Positions 8,449 to 16,968 of a stretch of 64,000 nt of DNA are shown here, piece after piece. Under the pieces are notes generated by a model, which ran no database searches, had not been told where the DNA came from, and saw nothing but the letters and a program-made list of their open reading frames with translations. Positions within the stretch are counted from its first letter, which is position 1. Every line of letters begins with the position of its first letter. Source of the DNA: Streptomyces griseus (GTDB taxonomy: Bacteria; Actinomycetota; Actinomycetes; Streptomycetales; Streptomycetaceae). The stretch is taken from the NCBI RefSeq assembly GCF_001715295.1, contig NZ_MDKB01000002.1:2126967-2190966 (forward strand), given 5' to 3'. The position numbers and the translations under genes are program-made.

Positions 8449-8600
8449 GGGGCGTGTCGCGCACGGAGCGCCGTCTGCCCGTGGCGCAGGACCGGCGGCG
8501 CCCGGGGCGGGCGTACGCACGGCGGGGCTCGCCCCGGCACCGGACGTGTCGGGGAGGTCCCGGCAACGCGGCGCGTGCGCGTGCGGGCGTCGCCGGGGCC
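8449..8600. repeat. Decayed second copy of the palindromic element
   Basis: Immediately after the first element, the sequence can be aligned with it block by block in the same order: GGGCGTGT, CGTCTGCCCG, CCGGCGGCG, GTCGGGG, CCCGGCAACGCGG and GCGGGCGTCGCC. The TTCGAAA core and the central palindrome are eroded. The remainder up to the stop of the next gene (8663) is a short GC-rich spacer without a gene. Confidence 0.55.
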
Positions 8601-8662
8601 ACCGGACCCGAAGCACGCCTTCCGGTGGTTCCCCCTGAGCGGCCGGGCCGTGAACGGCCCGG

Positions 8663-10498
8663 TCAGGCCGCGTGGGCGGTGTGCTCGGCGGGCAGGTCCG
8701 GGCGGTGGGCGCAGGGCCGGGGGGTACGGGGGCGGAACGGGCGGGGCGGCGCGAGATTCAGGAAGCCCTCGGCCCGGAGGGCGGCGAGGCCGATGCGGGG
8801 AAGATCGCGGCCGGCGCGGTAGACGACGAACCGGGGTTCCCAGCGGGGCCGGAACTTCGCGTTGAAGCGGTAGAGCGACTCGATCTGGAACCAGCGCGAC
8901 AGGAAGATCAGCAGTCCGCGCCAGCAGCGCAGGACCGGTCCCGCGCCCAGCCGTTCGCCGCGGGCGAGCGCCGAACGGAACATGGCGAAGTTCAGCGAGA
9001 CCCGGGTGACCGCGAGTGCGGGAGCGGCCTGCAGGGAGGCGACTATCAGCAGTTCGTTCATGCCGGGGTCGGCCGAGCGGTCGCGTCGCATCAGTTCCAG
9101 GGAGAGGCCGTCGCTGCCCCACGGGACGAAGTGGAGCACCGCCTTCAGGTCGCCGTGCGGGGAATCCGCCGCGCCGGGATCGGCCAGATGGGCGGTGGCG
9201 ACGACACAGTCGCCGTCGTAAGGGTCACCGATCCTGCCCAGCGCCATGGAGAAGCCGCGCTCGGTGTCCGTACCGCGCCAGTCGGCGGCGGCCTTGCGGA
9301 TGCGGGCGAGTTCGGTGTCGCCGATGTCGCGTGCGCGCCGGACCCGGGTCTCGTAGCCGTTACGCTCGATGCGCTTCACCATCTGCCGCACGTTGCGCAT
9401 CGGCCGCCCGGCCAGGGAGAAATCCGCGACGTCCACCACCGCCTCGTCGCCGATCTCCAGCGCGGACAGCCCGGTCTCGCGGGTCCACACCTCGCCACCG
9501 GTCTCGCTGCAGCCCATCACGGCCGGTGTCCAGGAATGTGCCCTGGCCTCGTCCATGAAGCGCTCGATGGCTCCCGGCCAGGCCTCCACGTCACCGATCG
9601 GGTCACCTCCCGCGAGCATCACGCCCGACACCACGCGGTAGCAGACGGCCGCCTTGCCGCTGGGGGAGAAGACCACGCCCTTGTCGCGGCGGAGCGCGAA
9701 GTGCCCGAGGGAGTCGCGGCTCCCGTGCTTGTCGAGCAGCGCACGCAGCCGCACCTCGTCGTCCTCGGTGAGGCGGGCGGCCGGGTGCTCGGGCCGGAAG
9801 GCGAGGTAGATCGTGGTGACGGCGGTCAGCAGGCCCAGGGAGCCGAGGGAGTACGCCACCGTCCACGAGGTCGCCCCGGCGTAGTCGACGGGCCCCTCGA
9901 AGCCGAACAGGCCGTACAGCACGTGCTGGAGCCGGTCGGCGATGGAGGGGTTGCCGACGACGCGTCCCGGATGCACGCTGACGACCACCAGGCCCAGGAC
10001 CATCGAACCCGCGCCGAGCAGCACGAAGTTGGCCAGGGCCCGCCAGCGGCTCCTCGGGTCGGGGAGCGCCGCGAACTCGCTCCGGTGCCGTACCAGGAGG
10101 TAGCAGAGCACGAGGGAGACCAGGACGCCGATCAGGGAGTGCCGGTAGACGAACTGCGCCACGGCGCCCGCCGGCAGCAGGACCACGGCCGCCCGCCAGG
10201 CGCGCCGTTTGTGCCGCTTGATGCCGTGGGCGAGCAGGAGCAGCAGGACCCCCGAGCTCAGGGAGAGCGCCGCGGCGAACGGGCCGAGGGCGCCGGGGAG
10301 CACCTCGGCGAGGGTGTGCATCCGGCTGTGCCGGAAGCGGGGGAAGACGCCCGCGGCGACGTCGATCAGGCCGACGACCGTGCAGGCGCTGCCGACCAGT
10401 GCCGGTACCGCTTCGGGCCGTGGCCCGCGCGGAAGCCCGCGTCCGCGGACCGCGAACGGAACCTTTCTCGACTTGTCCCCATCTACCGTGACAGACAT
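8663..10498 (-). CDS. Phosphatidylglycerol lysyltransferase-like membrane protein
   Basis: The 611-residue protein has about six N-terminal membrane segments (roughly residues 33-230) followed by a cytosolic C-terminal domain of the LPG-synthase type (DUF2156, dual GNAT-like fold): VVFSPSGKAAVCYRVVSGVM, AGGDPIGD, GRPMRNVRQMVKRIERNGYE, LNFAMFRSA and ESLYRFNAKFRP are typical. The inferred role is aminoacyl transfer from aminoacyl-tRNA to phosphatidylglycerol, lowering surface charge; the amino acid cannot be read from sequence. No tRNA synthetase domain is fused. The last ~25 residues are Pro/Arg-rich. It is divergent from the esterase gene. Confidence 0.85.
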   Translation of the reverse strand: MSVTVDGDKSRKVPFAVRGRGLPRGPRPEAVPALVGSACTVVGLIDVAAGVFPRFRHSRMHTLAEVLPGALGPFAAALSLSSGVLLLLLAHGIKRHKRRAWRAAVVLLPAGAVAQFVYRHSLIGVLVSLVLCYLLVRHRSEFAALPDPRSRWRALANFVLLGAGSMVLGLVVVSVHPGRVVGNPSIADRLQHVLYGLFGFEGPVDYAGATSWTVAYSLGSLGLLTAVTTIYLAFRPEHPAARLTEDDEVRLRALLDKHGSRDSLGHFALRRDKGVVFSPSGKAAVCYRVVSGVMLAGGDPIGDVEAWPGAIERFMDEARAHSWTPAVMGCSETGGEVWTRETGLSALEIGDEAVVDVADFSLAGRPMRNVRQMVKRIERNGYETRVRRARDIGDTELARIRKAAADWRGTDTERGFSMALGRIGDPYDGDCVVATAHLADPGAADSPHGDLKAVLHFVPWGSDGLSLELMRRDRSADPGMNELLIVASLQAAPALAVTRVSLNFAMFRSALARGERLGAGPVLRCWRGLLIFLSRWFQIESLYRFNAKFRPRWEPRFVVYRAGRDLPRIGLAALRAEGFLNLAPPRPFRPRTPRPCAHRPDLPAEHTAHAA

Positions 10499-10579
10499 CG
10501 CTTCCCGTGGCTCCGCGAGAGATTCCTGAGTCCGTCGGCCGAAGCCCCTACGGACGATGTGCGACCTCTAGGACGAGGC

Positions 10580-10611
10580 TTCCGCGAAGTGGGTTCATCC
10601 TCTTTGCGGAA
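10580..10611. promoter_or_regulatory. Inverted repeat in a divergent promoter region
   Basis: TTCCGCGAA (10580-10588) and TTTGCGGAA (10603-10611) are inverted repeats with 8 of 9 matches and a 14-bp spacer, located 31 bp before the esterase start and 82 bp from the divergent membrane protein start. A possible operator; no binder is suggested by the sequence. Confidence 0.4.
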
Positions 10612-10641
10612 ATTTCACGCACAGAAAGCTCATCTGTACTC

Positions 10642-11760
10642 ATGGGTCTCACCAGCAACGCCGTACTGGCCGTCGCGACAGCCGTGGCCGTCGCGCTGTT
10701 CGCCGTCACGATCCGTCTCTGGCCCCGGCTGGCCGCCCGTACCGCACGCGCGGTGGCGGGCCGGGTCGGCCTCCTGCTGGCCACCCAGCTGACGCTCTTC
10801 GTCGCGGTCGGCCTGGTGGCCAACAACTCCTTCCTCTTCTACGGTTCCTGGGCCGACCTGTTCGGGCGGCAGCAGGACCTGGGCACGGTCACCGACCACG
10901 GGGCGGGCGCCCCCGGGAGTACGGCGGCCCGGATCGGCAGCGTGCGGCCGGATGTACCGGGGGGCGGCAGGCCCGCGACCGGCGGCCGGATCGAGAAGGT
11001 CGTCGTCTCGGGCCACAGGTCCGGGATCGACTCCGCCGCCTACGTCTATCTGCCGCCGGAGTACTTCCAGCCGGCCCACGCCGGGCGCACCTTTCCCGCG
11101 GTCGTCGTGCTCACCGGCTACCCGGGTACGGCCGAGAACCTCTTCAAGGGGCTGCGCTATCCGCAGACCGCCCGCGCGCTGGTGAAGGCCGGCAGGGCGC
11201 AGCCGATGATCCTGGTGATGCTGAGGCCGACGGTGGCGCCGCCCCGGGACACCGAGTGCGTGGACGTCCCGGGCGGTCCGCAGACCGAGACCTTCCTCGC
11301 GCGGGACCTGCCCCAGGCGGTCTCACGGACCTACCGGGCCGGCAGCCGCCCCGGTGACTGGGGGATCATCGGGAACTCGACCGGTGGCTACTGCGCCCTG
11401 AAGATCGGGATGCACCACCCGGACGGATTCGCGGCGAGCGCGGGACTCTCGGCCTACTACAAGGCGGCCGAGGACCCGACGACCGGCGACCTCTTCCACG
11501 GTGACCGGGCCGCGCGCCACCGGGCGGACCTGCTGTGGACCCTGGCGCACCGGCCGCCGGCCGCCTCGTCCTTCCTGGTCACGACGTCCCGGCAGGGTGA
11601 GGGGAACCTCGCGGCGACCCGGGAGTTCATCGCCCGGGTGAAGGCTCCCGCCAGGGTCTCCTCGATCGTGCTCGACAGCGGCGGGCACAACTTCAACACC
11701 TGGCGGCGGGAGATCCCTCCGGCGCTCGAGTGGATGAGCAGCAGGCTCGGCGGGCGCTGA
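10642..11760 (+). CDS. Membrane-anchored esterase of the alpha/beta-hydrolase (esterase D-like) family
   Basis: The 372-residue product has an N-terminal membrane region with two or three hydrophobic segments (about 5-75), then an exported hydrolase domain. It carries the PF00756-type pattern: substrate loop AYVYLPPEYF, FPAVVVLTGYPGTAEN, nucleophile elbow GNSTGGYCALKIG and a C-terminal His in DSGGHNFNTW. Relatives include mycolyltransferase-like and trehalose/esterase proteins; the natural substrate is unknown. ATG 10642 fits the first TM helix. Confidence 0.8.
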   Translation: MGLTSNAVLAVATAVAVALFAVTIRLWPRLAARTARAVAGRVGLLLATQLTLFVAVGLVANNSFLFYGSWADLFGRQQDLGTVTDHGAGAPGSTAARIGSVRPDVPGGGRPATGGRIEKVVVSGHRSGIDSAAYVYLPPEYFQPAHAGRTFPAVVVLTGYPGTAENLFKGLRYPQTARALVKAGRAQPMILVMLRPTVAPPRDTECVDVPGGPQTETFLARDLPQAVSRTYRAGSRPGDWGIIGNSTGGYCALKIGMHHPDGFAASAGLSAYYKAAEDPTTGDLFHGDRAARHRADLLWTLAHRPPAASSFLVTTSRQGEGNLAATREFIARVKAPARVSSIVLDSGGHNFNTWRREIPPALEWMSSRLGGR

Positions 11761-11837
11761 ACGCGGGGACCACGCGGTACGGTTCCGGGCCCGTCGGCGC
11801 CGTGCCCCGGGGCCTCCGTGGCCCGCAGGCTGTGCCC

Positions 11838-11992
11838 GGGAGCCGTCCCGGGCCCGTAGGAAGGCGCCCGGAGACACCGAAGCCGAATTCCGCGTCCGCG
11901 GGAGCCGGCCCGGGCCCGTCGGTAGGCGGCCCGGGCCCCCGGGAGCCGCCTCAGGGACGCCGACGGCCGAACCCCGGCGTCCCCGGGAGCCG
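11838..11992. repeat. GGGAGCCG-anchored degenerate repeats between convergent genes
   Basis: GGGAGCCG occurs at 11838, 11900, 11941 and 11985, each time followed by a GC-rich block; the first two are followed by matching CGGGCCCGT sequences. The block fills the space between the convergent esterase and ABC ATPase genes and probably contributes hairpins that end transcription. Confidence 0.4.
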
Positions 11993-12004
11993 GCCGCCCC
12001 GCTC

Positions 12005-13186
12005 TCAGCGGGAGTCGACCGTCGTGACCGTTTCCACCGCGACCTCCGCCCGCGGGACGTCCTGCGCGTCCGCGTCGATCGAGCGGCGCAGGGCCTCGTG
12101 GAGGCGTGCCGGGGTGAGGACGCCGAGGAAGCGTCCGGCGCCCCCCTCGTCGATGACGGCGATCCATCCCGCGTCGTGCTGGAGCATCGTGGCGAAGGCC
12201 TGCTTGAGCGGGGCGCCGAGCGGGAGCCAGGCCTCCATCCGCCGGGCGTGCTCGCGAACCGTTCCCCCGGCCGCCGCCGGCCCGGTGCCGCCCGCGGGTA
12301 TCCAGCCGTGCAGGTTGTCCTCGCCGTCCAGCACCACCGCCCAGCGGGCCCCCTCGGCCCGCAGCCGCTCGGTCGCCCGTGCCAGGGGGTCGTCGAGGTG
12401 CACGACCGGCGGCTGGTCCAGGTCGCTCTCCTCGATGGGTGTGACGGAGAGCCGCTTCAGGCCGCGGTCGGCCCCGACGAAGTCCGCCACGTACGGTGTG
12501 GCGGGGGCGCCGAGCACGGTGGCGGGCGAGTCGAACTGCTCGATGCGGCCCTGGCCGTACACGGCGATGCGGTCACCGAGCCGGACGGCCTCCTCGATGT
12601 CGTGCGTGACGAACAACACGGTCTTGCGCACCTGGGCCTGCAGTCTCAGGAATTCGTTCTGGAGTTTTTCCCGGACGACGGGGTCGACCGCTCCGAAAGG
12701 CTCGTCCATCAGCAGGACGGGCGGATCCGCTGCCAGCGCCCGGGCCACGCCCACCCGTTGGCGCTGACCGCCCGAGAGCTGTTCCGGATAGCGGTCGCCA
12801 TGAACGGAGGGGTCCAGTCCGACCAGGTCGAGCAGTTCGGCGGCGCGCTCACGCCCCTTCGCCCTTTTCCAGCCCAGGAGATGGGGCACCGTCGCCGTGT
12901 TCTCCAGCACGGTCCGGTGCGGGAAGAGTCCCACCTGCTGGATCACATAGCCGATACGGCGGCGGAGTTGTACGGGGTCGATGGAGGATATGTCGTCCCC
13001 GTCGAGCGATATCCGGCCCTCGGTCGGTTCGATCAGGCGGTTCACCATCTTCATGGTGGTCGTCTTGCCGCAGCCGGAAGGTCCGACGAGTGTGACCAGT
13101 TCCCCCTCCGCGACCTCGAAGGAAAGGCCGTCGACGGCGGTCGTGCCGTCCGCGTACCGCTTGGTGACGTGCTCGAAACGGATCAT
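12005..13186 (-). CDS. Glycine betaine/proline-type ABC transporter ATPase with CBS region
   Basis: This 393-residue ATPase has Walker A GPSGCGKT (35-42), Q-loop YVIQQVG, signature LSGGQRQRVGVARAL, Walker B PVLLMDEPFGAVD and H-loop VTHDIEEAV. After residue 240 a paired CBS-like module follows, ending in FLGVLTPARLHEAL, as in ProV/OpuAA-like proteins where CBS domains sense ionic strength or nucleotides. It is transcribed away from the two permease genes, but the intergenic region is only 142 bp and no other ATPase is nearby, so it should power that transporter. Confidence 0.9.
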   Translation of the reverse strand: MIRFEHVTKRYADGTTAVDGLSFEVAEGELVTLVGPSGCGKTTTMKMVNRLIEPTEGRISLDGDDISSIDPVQLRRRIGYVIQQVGLFPHRTVLENTATVPHLLGWKRAKGRERAAELLDLVGLDPSVHGDRYPEQLSGGQRQRVGVARALAADPPVLLMDEPFGAVDPVVREKLQNEFLRLQAQVRKTVLFVTHDIEEAVRLGDRIAVYGQGRIEQFDSPATVLGAPATPYVADFVGADRGLKRLSVTPIEESDLDQPPVVHLDDPLARATERLRAEGARWAVVLDGEDNLHGWIPAGGTGPAAAGGTVREHARRMEAWLPLGAPLKQAFATMLQHDAGWIAVIDEGGAGRFLGVLTPARLHEALRRSIDADAQDVPRAEVAVETVTTVDSR

Positions 13187-13328
13187 GGTTCCCCATTGTG
13201 ACGCGGGTTCTGTGAAGGACGTGTTGCCGGAATACGACAGCCTCGGCGATTGTCAGTGGTCGAGGATAGGGTCGCCGGTGATCGGATCCGCTGCGGAGCG
13301 GCCGCGGTGAACGGGGGGTGAGGGGCGG

Positions 13329-14039
13329 ATGGCCGAGCGGAACTGCCTGGTGGCGAACGACTGGATCTGTGGAGAATATCTGCGCTCCCGGAGCCAGGAG
13401 CTGACCGATGCGACGGTCCAGCACATCTGGATCACGGCGCTTTCGGTGCTGATCGGGCTCGCGGTCGCCTTTCCGCTCGCGCTGCTCGCACGCCGCGGAC
13501 GGCATTTCGCCGGACCGGTGCTCGGGCTGACCACCGTGCTCTACACCGTGCCGTCGCTGGCGATGTTCTCGCTCCTCCTGCCGCTCTTCGGGCTCTCCGC
13601 CGCACTGGTCGTCACCGGCCTCGTGCTCTATTCGCTGACCATTCTCGTGCGGAACATCCTGGCGGGCCTCGAAGCGGTCCCCCAGGAGGCCAGGGAAGCC
13701 GCGCAGGGCATGGGTTACGGTCCCGGCAGGCTGCTCTGGGAGGTCGAACTCCCGCTGGCGCTGCCTGCTCTGATGGCGGGACTGCGGATCGCCACGGTCT
13801 CGACGGTCGCGCTGACCACGGTCGGTTCCCTCGTCGGGAAGGGCGGTCTCGGCAATCTCATCGAGGACGCGCTGCCCAGCTTCTTCAAGGCCCAGGTGCT
13901 CACCGCGTCCGTGCTCTGCGTAGTGCTCGCGGTGGTGGCGGATCTGCTGCTCCTCGGTCTGCAGCGCCTGCTCACGCCCTGGACCCGGATACGGACACCC
14001 GCCGCGCAGGCGGGCCTCGCGACGACGGAGGCGGGCTGA
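13329..14039 (+). CDS. Osmolyte ABC transporter permease (OpuB/OpuC type), first subunit
   Basis: The 236-residue protein has five to six transmembrane helices and the binding-protein-dependent transport signature EAAQGMGYGPGRLLWEVELPLALP (EAA loop) that docks to the ATPase. The N-terminal NDWICGEYLRSR precedes TM1. Residues TTVGSLVGKGGLG are typical of choline/betaine permeases. It is followed after 3 nt by the second permease. Confidence 0.9.
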   Translation: MAERNCLVANDWICGEYLRSRSQELTDATVQHIWITALSVLIGLAVAFPLALLARRGRHFAGPVLGLTTVLYTVPSLAMFSLLLPLFGLSAALVVTGLVLYSLTILVRNILAGLEAVPQEAREAAQGMGYGPGRLLWEVELPLALPALMAGLRIATVSTVALTTVGSLVGKGGLGNLIEDALPSFFKAQVLTASVLCVVLAVVADLLLLGLQRLLTPWTRIRTPAAQAGLATTEAG

Positions 14040-14042
14040 CCC

Positions 14043-14717
14043 ATGGGAGTCATCGGGGACGCCTGGACCTGGCTCGTCACCGGCGCCAACTGGACCGGGG
14101 ACGACGGGGCCACGCACCGGCTCGCCGAGCACCTGTTCGTCAGCGGGGTCGCCCTCGCGGCGGCCTGCGCCCTCGCGCTGCCGCTCGCCCTGTACCTGGG
14201 ACACATCGGCAAGGGGGGTGCGCTCGCGGTCAACATCTCGAATGTGGGGCGGGCCGTCCCCGTCTTCGCGGTACTGGCCCTCTTCATGATGACCCCCCTG
14301 CGTAACTCCGGTTATCTGCCGACGGTCATCGCGCTGGTGCTGTTCGCCGTGCCCCCGCTGCTGACCAACGCCTACGTCGGCATGACGCAGGTCGACAGAG
14401 CGGTGGTGGAGGCCGCACGGGGTATGGGGATGTCGGGCGGGCAGCTCTTCCTGCGGGTCGAGCTCCCGCTGGCCTACCCGATGATCATGACCGGTCTGCG
14501 TTCCGCCGCCGTCCAGGTCGTCGCCACGGCCTCGATCGCGGCGATGGTCGGTCTCGGCGGCCTCGGCCGGATCATCACCGCCGGATTCAACACCTATGAC
14601 ACCGCCCAGGTCTTCGCGGGAGCCGTCCTGGTCGCCCTGCTGGCCCTGGTGGTCGAAGGCGTACTCGTGGCGCTGGACCGGCTGCTGGCGCCCGGAGGCC
14701 GGCGCCGGACCGCGTGA
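14043..14717 (+). CDS. Osmolyte ABC transporter permease, second subunit
   Basis: The 224-residue integral membrane protein resembles its neighbour: EAARGMGMSGGQLFLRVELPLAYP is the EAA loop, with SNVGRAVPVFAVLALFMM and IAAMVGLGGLGRIITAGF as family blocks. Two distinct permeases, one ATPase and one binding protein form the usual OpuB/OpuC layout. The 3-nt spacing from the first permease implies co-translation. Confidence 0.9.
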   Translation: MGVIGDAWTWLVTGANWTGDDGATHRLAEHLFVSGVALAAACALALPLALYLGHIGKGGALAVNISNVGRAVPVFAVLALFMMTPLRNSGYLPTVIALVLFAVPPLLTNAYVGMTQVDRAVVEAARGMGMSGGQLFLRVELPLAYPMIMTGLRSAAVQVVATASIAAMVGLGGLGRIITAGFNTYDTAQVFAGAVLVALLALVVEGVLVALDRLLAPGGRRRTA

Positions 14718-14768
14718 GGACCGGGCTTTCGACGTGCACACACCTTTTTCTCGCGGACGGAGAACATC

Positions 14769-15749
14769 ATGAGCAGGACCTCGCGCATAGCGGGTGCGGT
14801 CGTCGGAGCGGTCGCGCTGGCAGGCTCGCTCGCCGCCTGCGGCGGCGACAGCCTGGAGAGCGGGAAGAGCGGCGCGGACGCCGGTGCGGACGCCGGCTCC
14901 ACGAAGGGTTCGCTGGTGGTGGGAGCCGCCGCCTTCACCGAGTCCAAGGTGCTCGCCGAGCTCTACGCCCAGCTCCTGGACGACGCCGGATACAGCACCT
15001 CGGTCACCACGGTGAAGAACCGCGAACTGTACGAACCCTCCCTGGAGAAGGGTGAGATAGACGTCGTCCCCGAATACGCGGCGACCATCGCCGAATTCCT
15101 CAACGCCAAGGTCAACGGGGCGAAGAAGGCGGAGGCCGCGCCGGTCGCCTCCGGTGACGCCGCGGCCACCGTGGCGGCGCTGGAGAAGCTCGCCACGCCG
15201 CTCGGCCTGAAGGTCCTTCCGGCAGGCAAGGCGGTCGACCAGAACGCCTTCGCGGTGAGCGGGGAATTCGCCTCGAAGAACAACCTCAAGACGCTTTCCG
15301 ACCTCGGCCGGTCGAAGCTGAAGGTGAAGATCGCGGCGGGTGACGAGTGCGAGGTGCGCCCCTTCTGCGCCCCGGGCCTGAAGAAGACGTACGGAATCGA
15401 CGTCACCGGCATCGACCCCAAGGGTGTCGGAACCCCGCAGTCCAAGCAGGCGGTCAAGGACGGGAAGGACCAGTTGGTCCTCACGACCACCACGGACGCG
15501 GTGCTGGACAGCTACGGGCTGGTGTTCCTGGAGGACGACAAGAAGCTGCAGAACGCCGACAACGTCCTGCCCGTGCTCAACGCGAAGGACGCGGGTTCTC
15601 CGGAGATCGCCGCGGCGCTCGGGAAGCTCACCGACGTACTCACCACCGAGGACCTCGCGGAACTCAACCTCAAGGTCGACGCGGAGCGCGTCAAGCCCGC
15701 CGACGCGGCCAGGGATTATCTGCGGTCCAAGGGGCTGGTCAAGAAGTAG
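14769..15749 (+). CDS. Glycine betaine/choline-type substrate-binding lipoprotein
   Basis: The 326-residue binding protein starts with a lipoprotein signal peptide ending in the lipobox SLAAC (Cys about residue 24), followed by a flexible Gly/Asp/Ser stretch. The mature part fits the OpuAC/QAT family: VVGAAAFTESKVLAELYAQLL, EYAATIAEFLN, and TTDAVLDSYGLVFLEDDKK. It should be anchored outside the membrane and deliver an osmolyte, probably betaine or choline, to the two permeases upstream. The exact ligand cannot be told. Confidence 0.9.
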   Translation: MSRTSRIAGAVVGAVALAGSLAACGGDSLESGKSGADAGADAGSTKGSLVVGAAAFTESKVLAELYAQLLDDAGYSTSVTTVKNRELYEPSLEKGEIDVVPEYAATIAEFLNAKVNGAKKAEAAPVASGDAAATVAALEKLATPLGLKVLPAGKAVDQNAFAVSGEFASKNNLKTLSDLGRSKLKVKIAAGDECEVRPFCAPGLKKTYGIDVTGIDPKGVGTPQSKQAVKDGKDQLVLTTTTDAVLDSYGLVFLEDDKKLQNADNVLPVLNAKDAGSPEIAAALGKLTDVLTTEDLAELNLKVDAERVKPADAARDYLRSKGLVKK

Positions 15750-15907
15750 GAGAACGCGGCGAAGGGGCTTCCGAAGGACCTGAACGCCTTTCGGCGGATC
15801 GGTCCGGAGGAAGGCGCGGCGGGTCCGGCAAGATCCACTGTGCGCGTCCTGGGTAACCGCCCGGGAACAGATTGCCGGGCGGCCTCCCAACTGACCGGCG
15901 AGCACGG

Positions 15908-15913
15908 TAAATT
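15908..15913 (+). promoter_or_regulatory. Putative -10 box (leaderless) of the coiled-coil protein gene
   Basis: TAAATT ends 7 nt before ATG 15921. Confidence 0.45.
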
Positions 15914-15920
15914 TCGGGCC

Positions 15921-16946
15921 ATGTCACGTGGACGCCACCGCCATTCGCCGCCCCTCCACAGAATCCTGCCGCCCTCCGTGGTGGCCGGGGTGTCGGTCGT
16001 CTGTGCCGCCGGAGCCTGGCTCCTCGCGGACCCCGTGCCCCTCCGGGGACTCGTGGCGGTCACCGCCGTCGCCGCGCTCTCCGGTGCGTACCTGATGCGC
16101 AGCTGGGACCGTGCCGCGGGGCTCCGCGTCGCGGAACTGACCCGGGCGAGGGCCGGCGACGAGTGGAAGGCCGAGGAGCGCATAGCCGAGCTCGAGACCG
16201 ATCTCGAGGAGTCACGGGCACTGCGCACCCGGCTGGAGACGAAACTGCGCCGCAAGCGCGTGGAACTCGCCGGTCTCCGCGGTGAACACGCCGCCCTGCT
16301 CCGCCGCTACGCCAACGCCGAGACCGAGCGGGCCAGCGCCCTGGAGGGCCGCAGGCAGCTCGCCATCGAAGCGTCCACCCCGCGCGAGCTGCCCGCCGCA
16401 CGGTCCACACCGACACCGGGCGCCTACCTCAGGGCCGCGCAGGCCCTCCAGGACCTGACCCGCAACGCCGCCCTCCAGGAGGCCCGCCGCACGGCCGCAC
16501 CGGCCAGAGGGCGGGACCTGCCCGAGCGGACCGCGGAAGGGGACCCGGAGGGCGAGGGCCCGAGGGGGAACCACCCGGCGGTCGCCGGAGCGGGTGACCA
16601 CCGGCACCGCCGTCCCTCCGCGGCCCTGCCCGCACTCCAGCCGTCGCCCACCCCCGTCCGCTTGCCCCGGGCCGTTCCGGCGGCCTCGGCCGTCGTCCCC
16701 TCCGCCGCGCGCCGCCACCTCGTCCCGCAGGGGAGCTTCGACTTCTTCGGCACCCAGAAGGCGAACGCCACCGCGCTCGAGTCCGTGCAGAACGAGGACC
16801 TCGCGGACGTGGTGGGCCAGGAGGCCCTGGCGGCGCACCGTACGGGCGCGGCCGAGAACCGTGCTGTCGGCAAGGTCATCGACCTGACCGCCCACGACGA
16901 GACCGAACAACTGGACGTCGTGCGGCTGCGCAGCGCGATCTCGTGA
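15921..16946 (+). CDS. Membrane protein with coiled coil, unknown function
   Basis: I do not recognise a family. The 341-residue product has two hydrophobic segments near the N-terminus (about 18-55), a charged coiled coil (about 68-135, AEERIAELETDLEESRALRTRLETKLRRKRVELAGLRGE region), a Pro/Arg-rich low-complexity middle and a conserved-looking C-terminus (QGSFDFFGTQKANA ... IDLTAHDETEQLD). The bulk should face the cytoplasm. The start is set by the TAAATT box 7 nt upstream. It converges with nuoD2, only 22 bp between the stops. Confidence 0.7.
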   Translation: MSRGRHRHSPPLHRILPPSVVAGVSVVCAAGAWLLADPVPLRGLVAVTAVAALSGAYLMRSWDRAAGLRVAELTRARAGDEWKAEERIAELETDLEESRALRTRLETKLRRKRVELAGLRGEHAALLRRYANAETERASALEGRRQLAIEASTPRELPAARSTPTPGAYLRAAQALQDLTRNAALQEARRTAAPARGRDLPERTAEGDPEGEGPRGNHPAVAGAGDHRHRRPSAALPALQPSPTPVRLPRAVPAASAVVPSAARRHLVPQGSFDFFGTQKANATALESVQNEDLADVVGQEALAAHRTGAAENRAVGKVIDLTAHDETEQLDVVRLRSAIS

Positions 16947-16968
16947 CCACCGTGGCCGAGGGGACCGG

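Noticed and set aside
8274..8600. Insertion sequence with transposase
   Set aside because: Frames in the element are short and Arg-rich on both strands; no DDE motif. It is a non-autonomous or structural repeat.
12005..15749. Transporter for a siderophore or amino acid instead of osmolyte
   Set aside because: Two distinct OpuB-type permeases, a CBS-bearing ATPase and the OpuAC-type binding protein fit the betaine/choline class best.
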